A stretch of DNA of 64,000 nucleotides from [Phialemoniopsis] sp. UDSM-2020 (lineage: Eukaryota > Ascomycota > Sordariomycetes > Thyridiales > Thyridiaceae): NCBI GenBank assembly GCA_018873225.1, contig JAEILZ010000006.1, positions 2,604,001 to 2,668,000 of the forward strand, read 5' to 3'. The notes below the pieces were generated by a model. It ran no database searches and was not told where the DNA came from. It was given only the letters and a program-made list of their open reading frames with translations. This document shows positions 10,058 through 20,595 of this stretch, piece by piece; position 1 is the first letter of the stretch; each line of letters opens with the position of its first letter. Both the position numbers and the translations under genes were made by a program.

Positions 10058-12674
10058 ATGTCGCGGCATCGCGCATTTCAAAACTATGATTACCAGAACG
10101 ACCTCGATGAGTATGAAGGAGGGTACTCTGACGAAGAGGAAGGAGAGCAGCTCAGCCCTGAGGACCAAGCTCAGATGAATGCGGCGACAACAGAGGTTCA
10201 GCAAGCATTAGGAAATGAGGCGACCAAGGTCACTGTCAAGCATATCCAAGAGGCATTATGGCATTACTATTACGACGTCGACAAGGCGGTAACGTATTTG
10301 TTGAGCAAGTACATCGCGCCACCGCCGCCAAAACCAGTCAAGACCAAAGGACCGAAGCCAGAAAGCGCAGGTAAGCCGTTTCCATCATCACTATTTTCCC
10401 GTTGCCAAGTGGCCCTCTTTCGTTTCGCCGAAGCAGACCGGGCAGCGTCATAGCCCCAGATGGAATCCGCATCCGTACCCGAGAAGGTTGGCCCACCTCG
10501 TTGACAATGTCCGAAGGAGCATGTCACTGTGGACTAGAGTCCCAAGATCGCCCTTCATATGCCGCCCTGTTCAGCGATATGCCATGGCTCAATATCCCCA
10601 AGGATCGAGAGGCAGTGTTCATCGCTCCAGTTCAACCTCGAGGCGGCTTGTTAGGAGGTGGCTCAGAACCGAAGATGTCCAAACTCCAAGCACTGGCAGC
10701 GGCACGGAAGAAGAAGGCCAGCGAGAATAAGTCGGAAGGGAAGGTGCAAGGCACTCAAGAGAAGTTGGAAAAGCTTTCCATTCAAGAGCTCGAGTCAGGT
10801 TCAAGCCAAGACCCGAAACAACAACTTCCAAAGACCGCAGCAAGCAAGTCGCTACGAGGCGAGGATACCAAACCCGCTCTCGGAGGCCTGGCAAAGCGGC
10901 GCAAGCTTGCACAAGAGCAAGATGCCGAACCAAGCACCGCCTCTACTCAAGTGCCACAAGATGCGCCTCCAGCCACACCCCAACAAGTGTCATCGTTCGT
11001 GGATGTCGACATGCCTATCGAAACAAGACGCCTCGAGGATGTTGAGAAGCTACGTGCAGCTCCTTCTGCCTTTGCAATGACGCTCGCTGGATCTGCTTCA
11101 GCGAAACAAAGACGTTCGCCTTCTCAGCAGTTTTTCCTACCACCTTATATGGCTTACCACCCTGATTTGACATCTGCATTTTCCGGACCTTCCCCTGATG
11201 ATGTGGTGTTGAATGCGCAAGCGAAAGGTTCGCTTTTGGGACAGGCAAAAAAGTGATAACAGAACATCTTACTGACCAACACACCGCAGCCGGCAAGCCA
11301 AAAGCTACTGCAGCCAAAAAGAAGGGTGGTGGCGATGTTGACAACGCAACGAACGGTGTCAAGGTTTTGAAAGTGGACGATACGCCTCTTCCTAAGAGCA
11401 AGAACCTTAACGTCCTGCAAGAATACGAGAGGAAAAAGAGTAAAAAGACAGCCAGCTTTGTTGTGGTGGGCCACGTCGATGCTGGCAAGAGCACACTGAT
11501 GGGCCGCCTGCTCCTGGACCTGAAAGTTGTCGATCAAAGAACGATAGACAAATATAGGAAAGAAGCGGAAACACTTGGGAAGTCGTCCTTTGCTCTGGCC
11601 TGGGTATTAGATCAGGGCACCGAGGAACGGTCTCGAGGTGTCACTATCGATATTGCGACCAACCGCTTCGAGACCGAGTCAACGTCTTTCACGATACTCG
11701 ATGCTCCCGGCCATCGCGACTTTATCCCGAACATGATCGCTGGCGCAAGCCAAGCCGACTTTGCAATCCTGGTGGTCGATGCGAGTACTGGGGCCTTCGA
11801 GTCAGGCCTTAAGGGTCAAACACGAGAACACTCTTTGCTCATCCGCAGCATGGGAGTATCCCGGGTGATAGTCGCTGTCAACAAGCTCGATACAGTTGGG
11901 TGGTCTCGGGAGAGGTTCGACGAGATTTCCCACCAGGTTTCCGGGTTTCTCTCTGCAACGGGTTTCCAGGCGAAAAACATCAGTTTTGTACCCCTTTCGG
12001 GACTTCACGGCGACAATATCGTGAAGCGATCTGAAGACCCTGCAGTTTCTTGGTACACAGGTCCGACATTGATTGAAGAGTTGGAGAACTCGGAGCCGAT
12101 GGCTCGCGCACTCAATAAGCCACTTCGCATGACTGTCTCCGAGGTTTACAAGACTGCACTCAGTCCGTTGACGATATCGGGCCGGATAGATGCCGGGTCC
12201 CTTCAGAATGGCGATGCTCTCTTGGTACAGCCGTCTGGAGAGAAAGCCTATGTCAAGGCACTTGAGGTGGACACGGAGCCGGTGGACTGGGCTGTTGCGG
12301 GCCAGAATGTTGTCATCCACCTGTCCAACATTGACCCTATTCATGTCAGGGTGGGGGACATCATCTGTGACCCAGCCAATCCAGTCAACTGTATCGACAC
12401 GTTCACCATGAAGGCTCTTGCGTTCGACATCCTGATGCCGATGCAGGTGGATGTCCACCGAGGCCGGTTGCACACGGGCGGCCAGATACAAGAAATTTCT
12501 GCTCTGTTGAACAAGGTCACAGGGGCGGCCATCAAGAAGAAGCCCAAGATCGTCAAACCTGCCAATGTCGCTAGGATCGTTGTGAAGATGGCATCGAAAG
12601 TGCCATTGGAGCCTGGCCAGAGAGTTGTGCTGCGCAGCTCAGGGGAGACAGTTGCTGCCGGCTTGCTGGAGTGA
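10058..12674 (+). CDS. HBS1: HBS1 (HBS1/SKI7) ribosome-rescue translational GTPase
   Basis: The best model is three exons (10058-10370, about 10454-11227, 11290-12674) giving about 823 aa. Exon 1 encodes the HBS1 N-terminal helical domain. Exon 3 encodes an eEF1A/eRF3-like GTPase: P-loop VVGHVDAGKST, switch II DAPGH, NKLD, followed by two beta-barrel domains ending ETVAAGLLE. With Dom34/Pelota, Hbs1 splits stalled ribosomes in no-go and non-stop decay. Splice boundaries of exon 2 are the weak point. Acceptors at 10453, 10459, 10630 and 10654 all keep frame with the donor at 10371. The second intron needs a non-standard donor (gttcgc at 11228), because the better-looking gtgata at 11253 breaks the frame. 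SKLQALAAARKKK in exon 2 is a typical HBS1 linker. Confidence 0.88.
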
Positions 12675-13616
12675 TGGTTCAGGGTGCTGTTTATTAAAGC
12701 GTGTATAGAGCGAAATTCAACAAATGAAGAACCACTGCACCAACCATATAGAGCGATGGTGAGCAGGACACCCTGAGTGTTGCCTACTTTAGAGAAGGAG
12801 AGAAAGTCTCTTATCGCATAATATGAAAGTGGCCAGATCAGATTGATGGTCATGGCTTGCCGAGAACCAGAAAGCACTACAACGATACCTTATACGTATA
12901 ATCGATGCCTGTTGTTCTCTTACAAATTCTACCTATGTGCATGGTTTGTGAGGCCCGACAACCACACGACATGAAGGATATCAAAAATAGTGACAATGAG
13001 TGGCTGCGCCAAGTTGGGTCGTAGGATTAGCGTTTTGCCCCCACCAGAAACCCCATTTTACCCCTGTGAAAGAGGCTGGAAAGCAGGCTGCGGCCCCACT
13101 GTGACCGTTCTCTACGGAAGATGCTAGAATGAAGCAGGTGGCATAAATGCTCGCAGGTGTTTAGCGCCCGCATGAAGAGGCCACTCTGGCAGTTTCTGGT
13201 GGCACGGAACCTGTCAGAAGACTAGGATGGAATCATATGCATCACGAAGCTATTGCGGCAGCAGGCAAAACTTCTGAGTCATATCTGAGAGGATATCTTG
13301 GACATATGTGTTCCTTGGTGAACGTTGTTACTACGGACAGGTATCGAGGTCACCTCAGGTGGCGTAACGAAGGCGACCACTTTTCGTTCGTGAAGAGTCT
13401 AAAGGACCGACCGTATGAGCCTTTGATCCCCACTTTTCCGTGATTGCCAGGGGGGTAAAGAATTGGTAAACAATATTAAGAATCAGGTGCATTGAAGAAA
13501 GGGCACGCTGCATTCGCGTGGCTTGACAAAGGGAAGAATTTAAAGTAAAGCCTGGTAGCTCGTGGCAGGTGGGATGCCGTCTGGTCTGGCAACTTTAAGT
13601 ACTGGTACGCCTATCA
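12675..13616. other. Intergenic region downstream of HBS1
   Basis: Contains the HBS1 3' region and the distal part of the BiP upstream region. A 68-codon open frame at 13237-13443 has no recognisable features and is not called. Confidence 0.5.
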
Positions 13617-14123
13617 CCACGTGGAAATGGTCGCTCAAAGGTCTGTAGTCAAGTCACGGTACAAAAGGGGTCACTGTAATCGCGTCAATCGTCCAGTGAG
13701 GTCAGACCGGCACACACTGCAATAGACCCCTGTCACGTGTGGGGATTGGCCACCTAGGCACACCAAAGCATACCCCTACCCCTGGCTTATGTGTGCAATC
13801 TGTCCTTTCGCCAATTTGACACCTCAACTTTTTTTTTTGGAGAACACGCCTGAGTTAATGCTAGAGCTAGCTGTTCTTTTTGGCTGCTACCACATATAAG
13901 AGAAAACACCATTCGGAATTTCTCTTCTGTCGCACCCACCACCAATTCTCACTCCTCACTTGCAAATTCCACAGCCCTATGGTTTTTTGAGGACGGACAA
14001 CACGGTCGTCTCTTTTGTGTGACCTCGTTTTCCATTTTCCTTTCTTCTCTTCCTCTCCCACACACTCGAGCGAGCCAACAGCTTCCTGCTAGCAGAGAGC
14101 CGCTACCTCGCAGAGCTTCCACA
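13617..14123 (+). promoter_or_regulatory. Candidate KAR2/BiP promoter and leader
   Basis: Elements seen: a perfect CCACGTGG palindrome at 13617-13624; CACGTG at 13734-13739, only five bases from an inverted CCAAT box (ATTGG, 13745-13749); a TATAAG box at 13895-13900, about 225 bp before the ATG; and a CT-rich leader around 14020-14060. BiP genes are induced by the unfolded protein response, whose bZIP factor Hac1 binds ACGTG-containing sites, so these boxes are candidate targets. That link is inference; no exact yeast CAGCGTG element was found. Confidence 0.5.
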
Positions 14124-15019
14124 ATGGCGTCGAGAACGCAAACAAACTGGACCATTGGTCTGGGGCTGGTCCTTTGGATCTGCCTTCTATTCTCCCCCCT
14201 GGCCTTCACCTCGGCCAAGGCTGACGATGTTGAGAACTATGGAACTGTTATTGGTATTGTACGTACTAGCACCCCTCTTCACCTCACCGCCCACGATTGC
14301 TTTGTTCCAGAGCTAACCATGCGTGCTACAGGATCTGGGAACCACTTACAGCTGTGTCGGTGTGATGCAGAAGGGCAAGGTTGAGATTCTCGTCAACGAT
14401 CAAGGAAACCGTATTACCCCATCATACGTGGCCTTTACCGAGGAGGAGCGGTTAGTCGGTGACGCCGCAAAGAACCAGGCCGCGGCCAACCCGTACAACA
14501 CAATCTTCGATATCAAGTGAGTTTCATCTGCTGTCTATACTGGCGCCTCGCCGATGCTAATATATCTCTAGGCGCATCATCGGCCGGAAGTTCTCCGACA
14601 AGGATGTCCAGACCGACCTGAAGCACTTCCCATACAAGGTCATCAACAAGGATGGCAAGCCTGTGGTTTCCGTCGCCGTCAACGGCCAGGACAAGCAGTT
14701 CACCCCCGAGGAGGTTTCTGCCATGGTCCTGGGCAAGATGAAGGAGGTCGCCGAGGGCTACCTTGGCAAGAAGGTCACACACGCCGTCGTGACCGTCCCC
14801 GCCTACTTCAACGACAACCAGCGCCAGGCTACCAAGGACGCTGGTGTTATCGCTGGCCTCAACGTTCTCCGCATTGTCAACGAGCCCACTGCCGCCGCCA
14901 TCGCGTACGGCCTGGACAAGACTGGCAAGGAGCAGACCATCCTCGTCTTCGACCTGGGTGGTGGTACTTTCGATGTCTCGCTGCTTTCTATCGACCAGGG
15001 TGTCTTTGAGGTCCTGGCT

Positions 15020-15051
<32 letters not shown>

Positions 15052-16314
15052 TTTCGACCAGCGTATCATCAACCACTTCGCCAAGCAGTACAACAAGAAG
15101 AACGGTGTCGACGTTACCAAGGACGCCAAGGCCATGGGCAAGCTCAAGCGTGAGGCTGAGAAGGCCAAGCGAACCCTCTCTTCTCAGATGTCCACCCGTA
15201 TTGAGATCGAGGCCTTCTTCGAGGGCAACGACTTCTCCGAGACCCTGACCCGTGCCAAGTTCGAGGAGCTGAACATGGACCTGTTCAAGAAGACCATCAA
15301 GCCGGTTGAGCAGGTTATCAAGGATGCCAAGCTGAGCAAGTCTGATGTTGATGACATCGTCCTGGTCGGTGGTTCCACCCGTATCCCCAAGGTCCAGTCT
15401 CTCATCGAGGAGTACTTCGGTGGCAAGAAGGCCAGCAAGGGTATTAACCCCGACGAGGCTGTCGCCTTTGGCGCTGCTGTTCAGGCTGGTGTTCTGTCCG
15501 GTGAGGAGGGTACCGAGGAGATCGTTCTTATGGATGTGAACCCGCTCACTCTCGGTATTGAGACTACCGGTGGAGTCATGACCAAGCTTATCCCCCGTAA
15601 CACTCCTATCCCGACCCGCAAGAGCCAGATCTTCTCGACCGCCGCCGATAACCAGCCCGTGGTCCTGATCCAGGTCTTCGAGGGCGAGCGTTCCCTGACC
15701 AAGGACAACAACCTGCTCGGCAAGTTCGAGCTTACCGGCATCCCCCCTGCACCCCGTGGTGTTCCTCAAATCGAGGTCAGCTTTGAGCTCGACGCCAACG
15801 GAATCCTCAAGGTCTCTGCTCACGACAAGGGCACTGGCAAGGAGGAGTCCATCACCATCACCAACGACAAGGGTCGTCTGACTCAGGACGAGATTGACCG
15901 TATGGTTGCCGAGGCTGAGAAGTACGCCGAGGAGGACAAGGCTACCCGTGAGCGCATTGAGGCCCGAAACGGTCTTGAGAACTACGCTTTCAGCCTCAAG
16001 AACCAGGTCAACGATGAGGATGGTCTTGGTGGCAAGATCGACGAGGAGGACAAGGAGACTGTAAGTTGACAACCCCAACTTGTCCTACTACCAAACAACT
16101 TCCCATACTGACTGATTTCCAGATCCTGGATGCCGTTAAGGAGGCTACCGAGTGGCTCGACGAGAACGGCGCCACTGCCACCACCGAGGACTTCGAGGAG
16201 GCCAAGGAGAAGCTCTCGAACGTCGCTTACCCGATCACGAGCAAGCTGTACTCTGGCGGTGCCGGAGGCTCCGAGGGCGATGAGGATGAGCCCCGTAGCC
16301 ACGATGAGCTGTAA
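14124..16314 (+). CDS. KAR2: BiP/Kar2, endoplasmic reticulum Hsp70 chaperone
   Basis: Four exons (14124-14258, 14332-14516, 14572-16060, 16123-16314) join to 666 aa; introns are 14259-14331, 14517-14571 and 16061-16122. A hydrophobic signal peptide (about residues 11-36) is followed by the Hsp70 nucleotide-binding domain with [28 protein letters not shown] and [15 protein letters not shown]. The substrate-binding domain and helical lid follow. The protein ends in HDEL, the retrieval signal that keeps it in the ER lumen. It drives translocation, folding and ER-associated degradation, and senses the unfolded protein response. Codon use is strongly biased to C-ending codons (AAG, GTC, GGT/GGC), as in highly expressed fungal genes. 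The convergent neighbour is a secreted esterase that would pass through the same compartment. Confidence 0.97.
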
Positions 16315-16748
16315 TACCATAGATTCCCCTTGTTTTTATTTTAAGTCGCGAAAAGAAAGTAAAAAGCTTCTTTTGAATCATCATGTGCGCTTTTGGGATT
16401 TGAATGGTGTTGCGTACGAAAGATCAAAGGCTGGCGCAATGGCTAAGTTGGGAGTGGCAGAGACATCGACTTGGAGAGCCTGCCACCCCAAGAGGGAGCA
16501 TGGGTAGGGTACTAGAGCATATCCAGTCAACACGAGCATTATGATACCTTGAAACCGAAATCGAAGGGCATGTGTGTGATCATCGTTATTTTTCCTCTAT
16601 GAATGCGCACCCAAGCCAAGCCTTACATGCGGTCCCTCTTCTTGTGTCTACCTCTCCTTTACAAATGCTGGTGCAAGGTATCACCGCTTCTTTCTCCGCA
16701 CGCTCCTTGTGCACCACTCCTCTTTTGGACTTGTCTGTCAAGGCATTC
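16315..16748. other. Convergent 3' region KAR2 / pectin acetylesterase
   Basis: A 434-bp stretch between convergent stops. TGGCGCAATGG near 16435 resembles a tRNA A box, but no B box or cloverleaf follows. No gene seen. Confidence 0.55.
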
Positions 16749-17677
16749 CTACAGCGGCATCGAGGCGTTGGCAGCAGGTATACAGTCCCCGAGCATGGTG
16801 CTCGTCATGGAGGCCGTCGAGTTGATCACGCCCGTCCTGCCCAGCTCGCTGGTGCCGCAACGCAGGCCCAGCACAAAGGCGCGGGACATGACGTCGGCGA
16901 GGTACGGCGACGTGTGCGTGTGGTCCTGCGGGTAGTTGTCGTTGACGGCCTTGCCGCCCATGTTGCGCATGGCCTGCGCCGCGTAGGCGCCGTGCGGCAC
17001 GTAGTAGACGCCCCTCGCCGTCCCTCCGGACTGCGACGCCGCGAGCCACGAGTAGTAGCTGAAGCGGTCGTTGGGCGACCACGAGAAGGAGCCGGACTCC
17101 CAGACGTTGTTGGGCGTCGCGGACGAGATGACGACCTTGGCCCCCGCGGCGAGGAAGAGGGACGTCGCGTTCTTGAGGTAGGTCGGGAAGGTCTGGACGA
17201 TTTCTGTCTTGCCGCTGTGGTGGTTGATTTGATGTTAGGGACCGGGCGGCAAGGGATTGTTACGATAATAGGGGGGTGGGCTGTCTGGGGTGGGAGCACT
17301 TACTCATAGGTCGTCGTGCAGGTCTGGCTGCCGTCCCCGAAGCAGTCGGTCCGCCCGTTGTCGTTGCTCAGGGAGCCGCCGTCGTTGTGCCCAAACTCGA
17401 TGACGACCCAGTCCCCGGGCCGCACGGCCTGGGCCACGGACGCGAAGCGGCCCTCGCGCGTGAAGCTGCGCGCCGAGCGGCCCGATATGGCCGCGTTGTT
17501 GACCTTGTAGGCGGCGGGGCTGAAGCTGTACTGCAGGTACTCGCCCCAGCCCTGGATCTTGCCCGTCGGGCTCTGGTGCGCCATGGTGCTGTCGCCGCAG
17601 AGGTGGATCGTCGCTGCGGCCGCGGAGAGCGACGGCAGCGTCGTTGCCAGCGCGGCTGTGAAGAGGGATTGGCGCAT
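16749..17677 (-). CDS. Secreted rhamnogalacturonan acetylesterase (SGNH/GDSL hydrolase, CE12-like)
   Basis: Two exons (17304-17677, 16749-17214; intron 17215-17303) give 279 aa. A signal peptide (residues 1 to about 21) is followed by the GDST block with nucleophile Ser30. Block III is IEFGHNDGG, with the oxyanion-hole Asn, and the C-terminal Asp/His pair lies in DHTHTS (D222, H225). This is the arrangement of fungal rhamnogalacturonan acetylesterases, which remove acetyl groups from rhamnogalacturonan I of pectin so that lyases and hydrolases can act. The intron joins TTY to DGKTE in frame. The ATG at 17677 is preferred because it starts directly at the signal peptide. The next gene on the same strand is another secreted plant-wall enzyme (AA9). 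Exact substrate is inferred from the family. Confidence 0.9.
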
Positions 17678-18180
17678 CGTGAACAGGTTGCGGGAGCGAG
17701 GTGGCGAGAAAGGGGGAGGCAGGGTTGACAAACCGAGGTGGTTTGAGGCTTCGAGATGTAAGGTTAAGGTCTCCTACTTATATCATCGAGGCGGGCGGTA
17801 CTATGGGAGGAGTTACACCGGATATATTGGCTTCATATACCAGTTTGCGATAGCCGGGGATGGGGGAGCCGCCCACGATCCGGGGTAGAGTGCCTCGGAA
17901 GCAGTGAAAAGCACGCGGATAAATAAGAAGGTCGAGTATATGTTGCATAGCTACTACCTTAGATCTACAAAAAGTCCACCTATGACACTTGCAGGCTGCC
18001 AGGGCTGGCGATTCCAGTCCGTCCTGAAAGACGTGGCTAGTTTGTGTGAATACTTAGGACTTTGATATCATGCCTATCAATATCTGGAGCTGAAGAAAGA
18101 CTATGACTAACGAAGAAAACGACGCTTAGAATGCAATGTCATTTGAAAGTATCTTCTCTTGCCCTCCACAAGTAAGTCCG
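17678..18180. promoter_or_regulatory. Promoter of the acetylesterase and 3' region of the AA9 gene
   Basis: A TATAAG element on the minus strand at 17777-17782 lies 100 bp before the acetylesterase ATG and is the likely TATA box. GC-rich boxes around 17790-17885 could include CreA-type carbon repression sites (SYGGRG), but this is only a short-motif resemblance. No gene is seen. Confidence 0.5.
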
Positions 18181-18981
18181 TCAGCCAGTCCAAGGAGCGG
18201 GTCCAGGGTTCTTGTAAGAGGTCGGCACGGGGTAGTTGATGTTGATGAGAATGCCCGGGTCCTGAGCAGAATACGCGCCGGGCAGAGCAACCAGGGGTCC
18301 GGGAGTGCCACTGCCTCCTCCGCTAACATTAATCTGGGCACAGGAGATATAAAACTGAGCCGCTCCGGCACTCTGAGCGACGTGCAGTCCAATGTGCTCG
18401 ATACGGAAGAGGTACTGTCCGCTCGGAAGCGACTTTGGAATAGTGACCGAAGGTGTTTTCATGCCTGCAATGATTATCAGCCAACGAATACCTTTTCAAT
18501 CTCATCAAGACCAGGACTAACCATTGCTGGGCCAAGTGAGCTGCTGGCCAAATTGGGGCTGCTCATGCCAGATCTTGAACCAGACGTTTCCATCTCCGTC
18601 AAAGTTGGAGAAGCTCTGTCCATCAGGAACTCTCGCTAGCCAGAACGACAGTGGTCCCGGGTGGTAGATGTTTGGGTTGGCGTTGAAGCCAATGCTGGAC
18701 CCGGCCGTGACGTTGTACGTCTCGCTGGGCGTGCCAGGGCTGAGCTCAAAGCACCTGATGTCCTTGGACTTGACATCTGTCACTGGGCCGTTGTTTTGCC
18801 AGTTGACAGTCTTTCGCACATCAAGCCAGGCTCCAGTGGCCTTGCCGTCAGCGATCAAAGAGTCAAACGTGTCTGCAACGTGTGTTAGTGCTCGTCATTG
18901 GGATAGCCTGCCTTGACAGTGCAACTCACAGTGGGCCTTGACGGCCGTTGCGGCCAGCAGGATGGATGTTATCAGCTGCAT
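18181..18981 (-). CDS. AA9 lytic polysaccharide monooxygenase (secreted)
   Basis: Three exons (18930-18981, 18522-18872, 18181-18464; introns 18873-18929 and 18465-18521) give 228 aa. A 16-residue signal peptide ends ATAVKA and leaves His17 as the mature N-terminus, which together with His88 (IYHPGPLSFWLA) forms the copper histidine brace. The axial Tyr is Y173 in the conserved QFYISCAQI block. AA9 enzymes cut cellulose or hemicellulose oxidatively using H2O2 or O2 and a reductant. The protein ends at NPGPAPWTG with no CBM1 cellulose-binding module, so it is a single-domain form. It sits in the same orientation just upstream of the pectin acetylesterase. All key residues are present; regioselectivity cannot be told from sequence alone. 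Confidence 0.95.
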
Positions 18982-20595
18982 GGTTGGGCAATGCTGAGTC
19001 CTTTGGGTGATAAGATAGTTCTGAGAGATGTGATCGAGGCTTGAGAACGAACAGGGCTAGGAAAGAAGGCGTATGTGTCACTGTGAGGCCAGAGACTCAT
19101 CATCGGTGCCAAGCCTTTGATAAAGATGTCTCGACTTTTATATCCATCGTTATGGAGCCCGTGCCGGCAAGGCAACGTCAAAATTTGCGCACATCTTCTT
19201 GCGTCAGCATCGCCATGTGAGCTTCCATGGAGAGAATTTTGTGGGAAGAACCACTTGGAGGGAGCCTAGATATTGCAAGCAATCTAATTGACATTGGCAA
19301 GCCCACTACACTTGCAGTGTAAGTCGTCCGAATCGGCACTAGCACGGGAGAGCGGCAGGCCAGATCTGGGGTATGGGGGCCGTGCCAGTGTGACGACGGC
19401 CAAATCGTGAATTCTGGCTAAATGAAAAGGTGCAGAAGCGCAGCGTTCGTTTCCAGGCTTTGCGGTGCTTGGCGTGGGTGCTCCTCGGAATGATTACATT
19501 GGTATCGCTTAAGAGAAGCTCATAAGCAACCTCATCTTCATGCATAAAAACTGAGGGACCTACAGTTGTATGCTTGGCCTCGTTATGAGAGAGGCAGTAG
19601 CACGTCGCATCCACTAACAACTTTGTTGGAGGAGCGACTGCTGATCGCTGGTTTCAAACAGATCGGCGGAGGATGACCGGCCGTGTGGGCTGCAATGCAG
19701 ACGGGGTCGTCCAAGCATCCGTGGCAGTCCGTCGCAAAGCAATGCTTGCCACTCACGCAGGAACCACAAGGGTTGCATTGATGCTAGGACGGCCAGGCGC
19801 GGACGGAGCATGTGGTCTCTGGGATGAAGACCGAGATAGACGGCAAGGATGTGTCGTTCATCTATCCGTGGCCAACGTCAGTCCTTGGCTGCTTGATGTC
19901 AGTCGCATGAAGAAGCGGGCCATACTAACAGGGCGCGAGAGACAGGCGCGACGTCGTCGTAGTCGGTTGGTGGATTGATTCATGGCGACGGACCAATTTC
20001 CGGGTCGGAGAGTTCTTGGCAGACCCCAGTTGAGCATGCCTCGTAATGAAGCAACCACATTCAACCGTACGCAGTCAAAGGTGCGGTAGAACCACACTTC
20101 GACCCAAGGAGATCGTATGAAGCAGGTGGTCAATGGTGGAGATTGGAGCATTGTAACCATAACTGACAGCCAGACATTGAAAGTTGCTTGTGACTTTTGG
20201 GGTCTATGGTTAGGAGAGAATCAATGTTCTGCTAAGTTTAGCACGTCCATATGTGACGGGAAACGTATGTCTTTCAATGTAACAGATAAGGTGAGAGTTC
20301 CATCACTCAAGCCAGAGCTACCCATCCACTTGCTCCCATTATCTTGAGTATAATGCAATCGAAATGACAACAACTCGACCATATAATAGCAAATATCTGC
20401 CTCTGATCCCGTCTTCTGGACCAGGAGTCTCACAAACAGTCTTGAACTCGCCTGCAGATACCTCTATCAGTAGACTCTGCGAGCCGAGCTTGTGAGTCTA
20501 TCAGTACTCTGTGCAGTAGCCAACATTGGCCAGCATGTCCCTTTGAGAGGCCGATGTTAGTGAGACGGTCTGTCGATGCTGAAATTGTGCCCATC
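18982..20595. other. Upstream region of the AA9 gene and intergenic DNA
   Basis: About 1.6 kb with no recognisable gene. Open frames on both strands are short and overlap each other. The right end holds the 3' region of the minus-strand gene at 20596-21492. Confidence 0.5.
19136..19142 (-). promoter_or_regulatory. Likely TATA box of the AA9 gene
   Basis: The minus strand reads TATAAAA here, 155 bp upstream of the AA9 ATG, within an otherwise GC-balanced region. Confidence 0.55.

Noticed and set aside
11802..12491. 229-codon minus-strand frame
   Set aside because: Shadow of the HBS1 GTPase domain, which is unambiguous on the plus strand.
14513..16078. 521-codon open frame antisense to BiP
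   Set aside because: It mirrors the strongly biased codons of the Hsp70 gene. Long antisense frames over Hsp70 genes are a known artefact and have been misannotated before, for example as glutamate dehydrogenase. The intron of BiP at 14517-14571 and the perfect Hsp70 protein show which strand is real.
16435..16480. tRNA-like A box (TGGCGCAATGG)
   Set aside because: No matching B box or acceptor stem follows; it lies in the 3' region of BiP.
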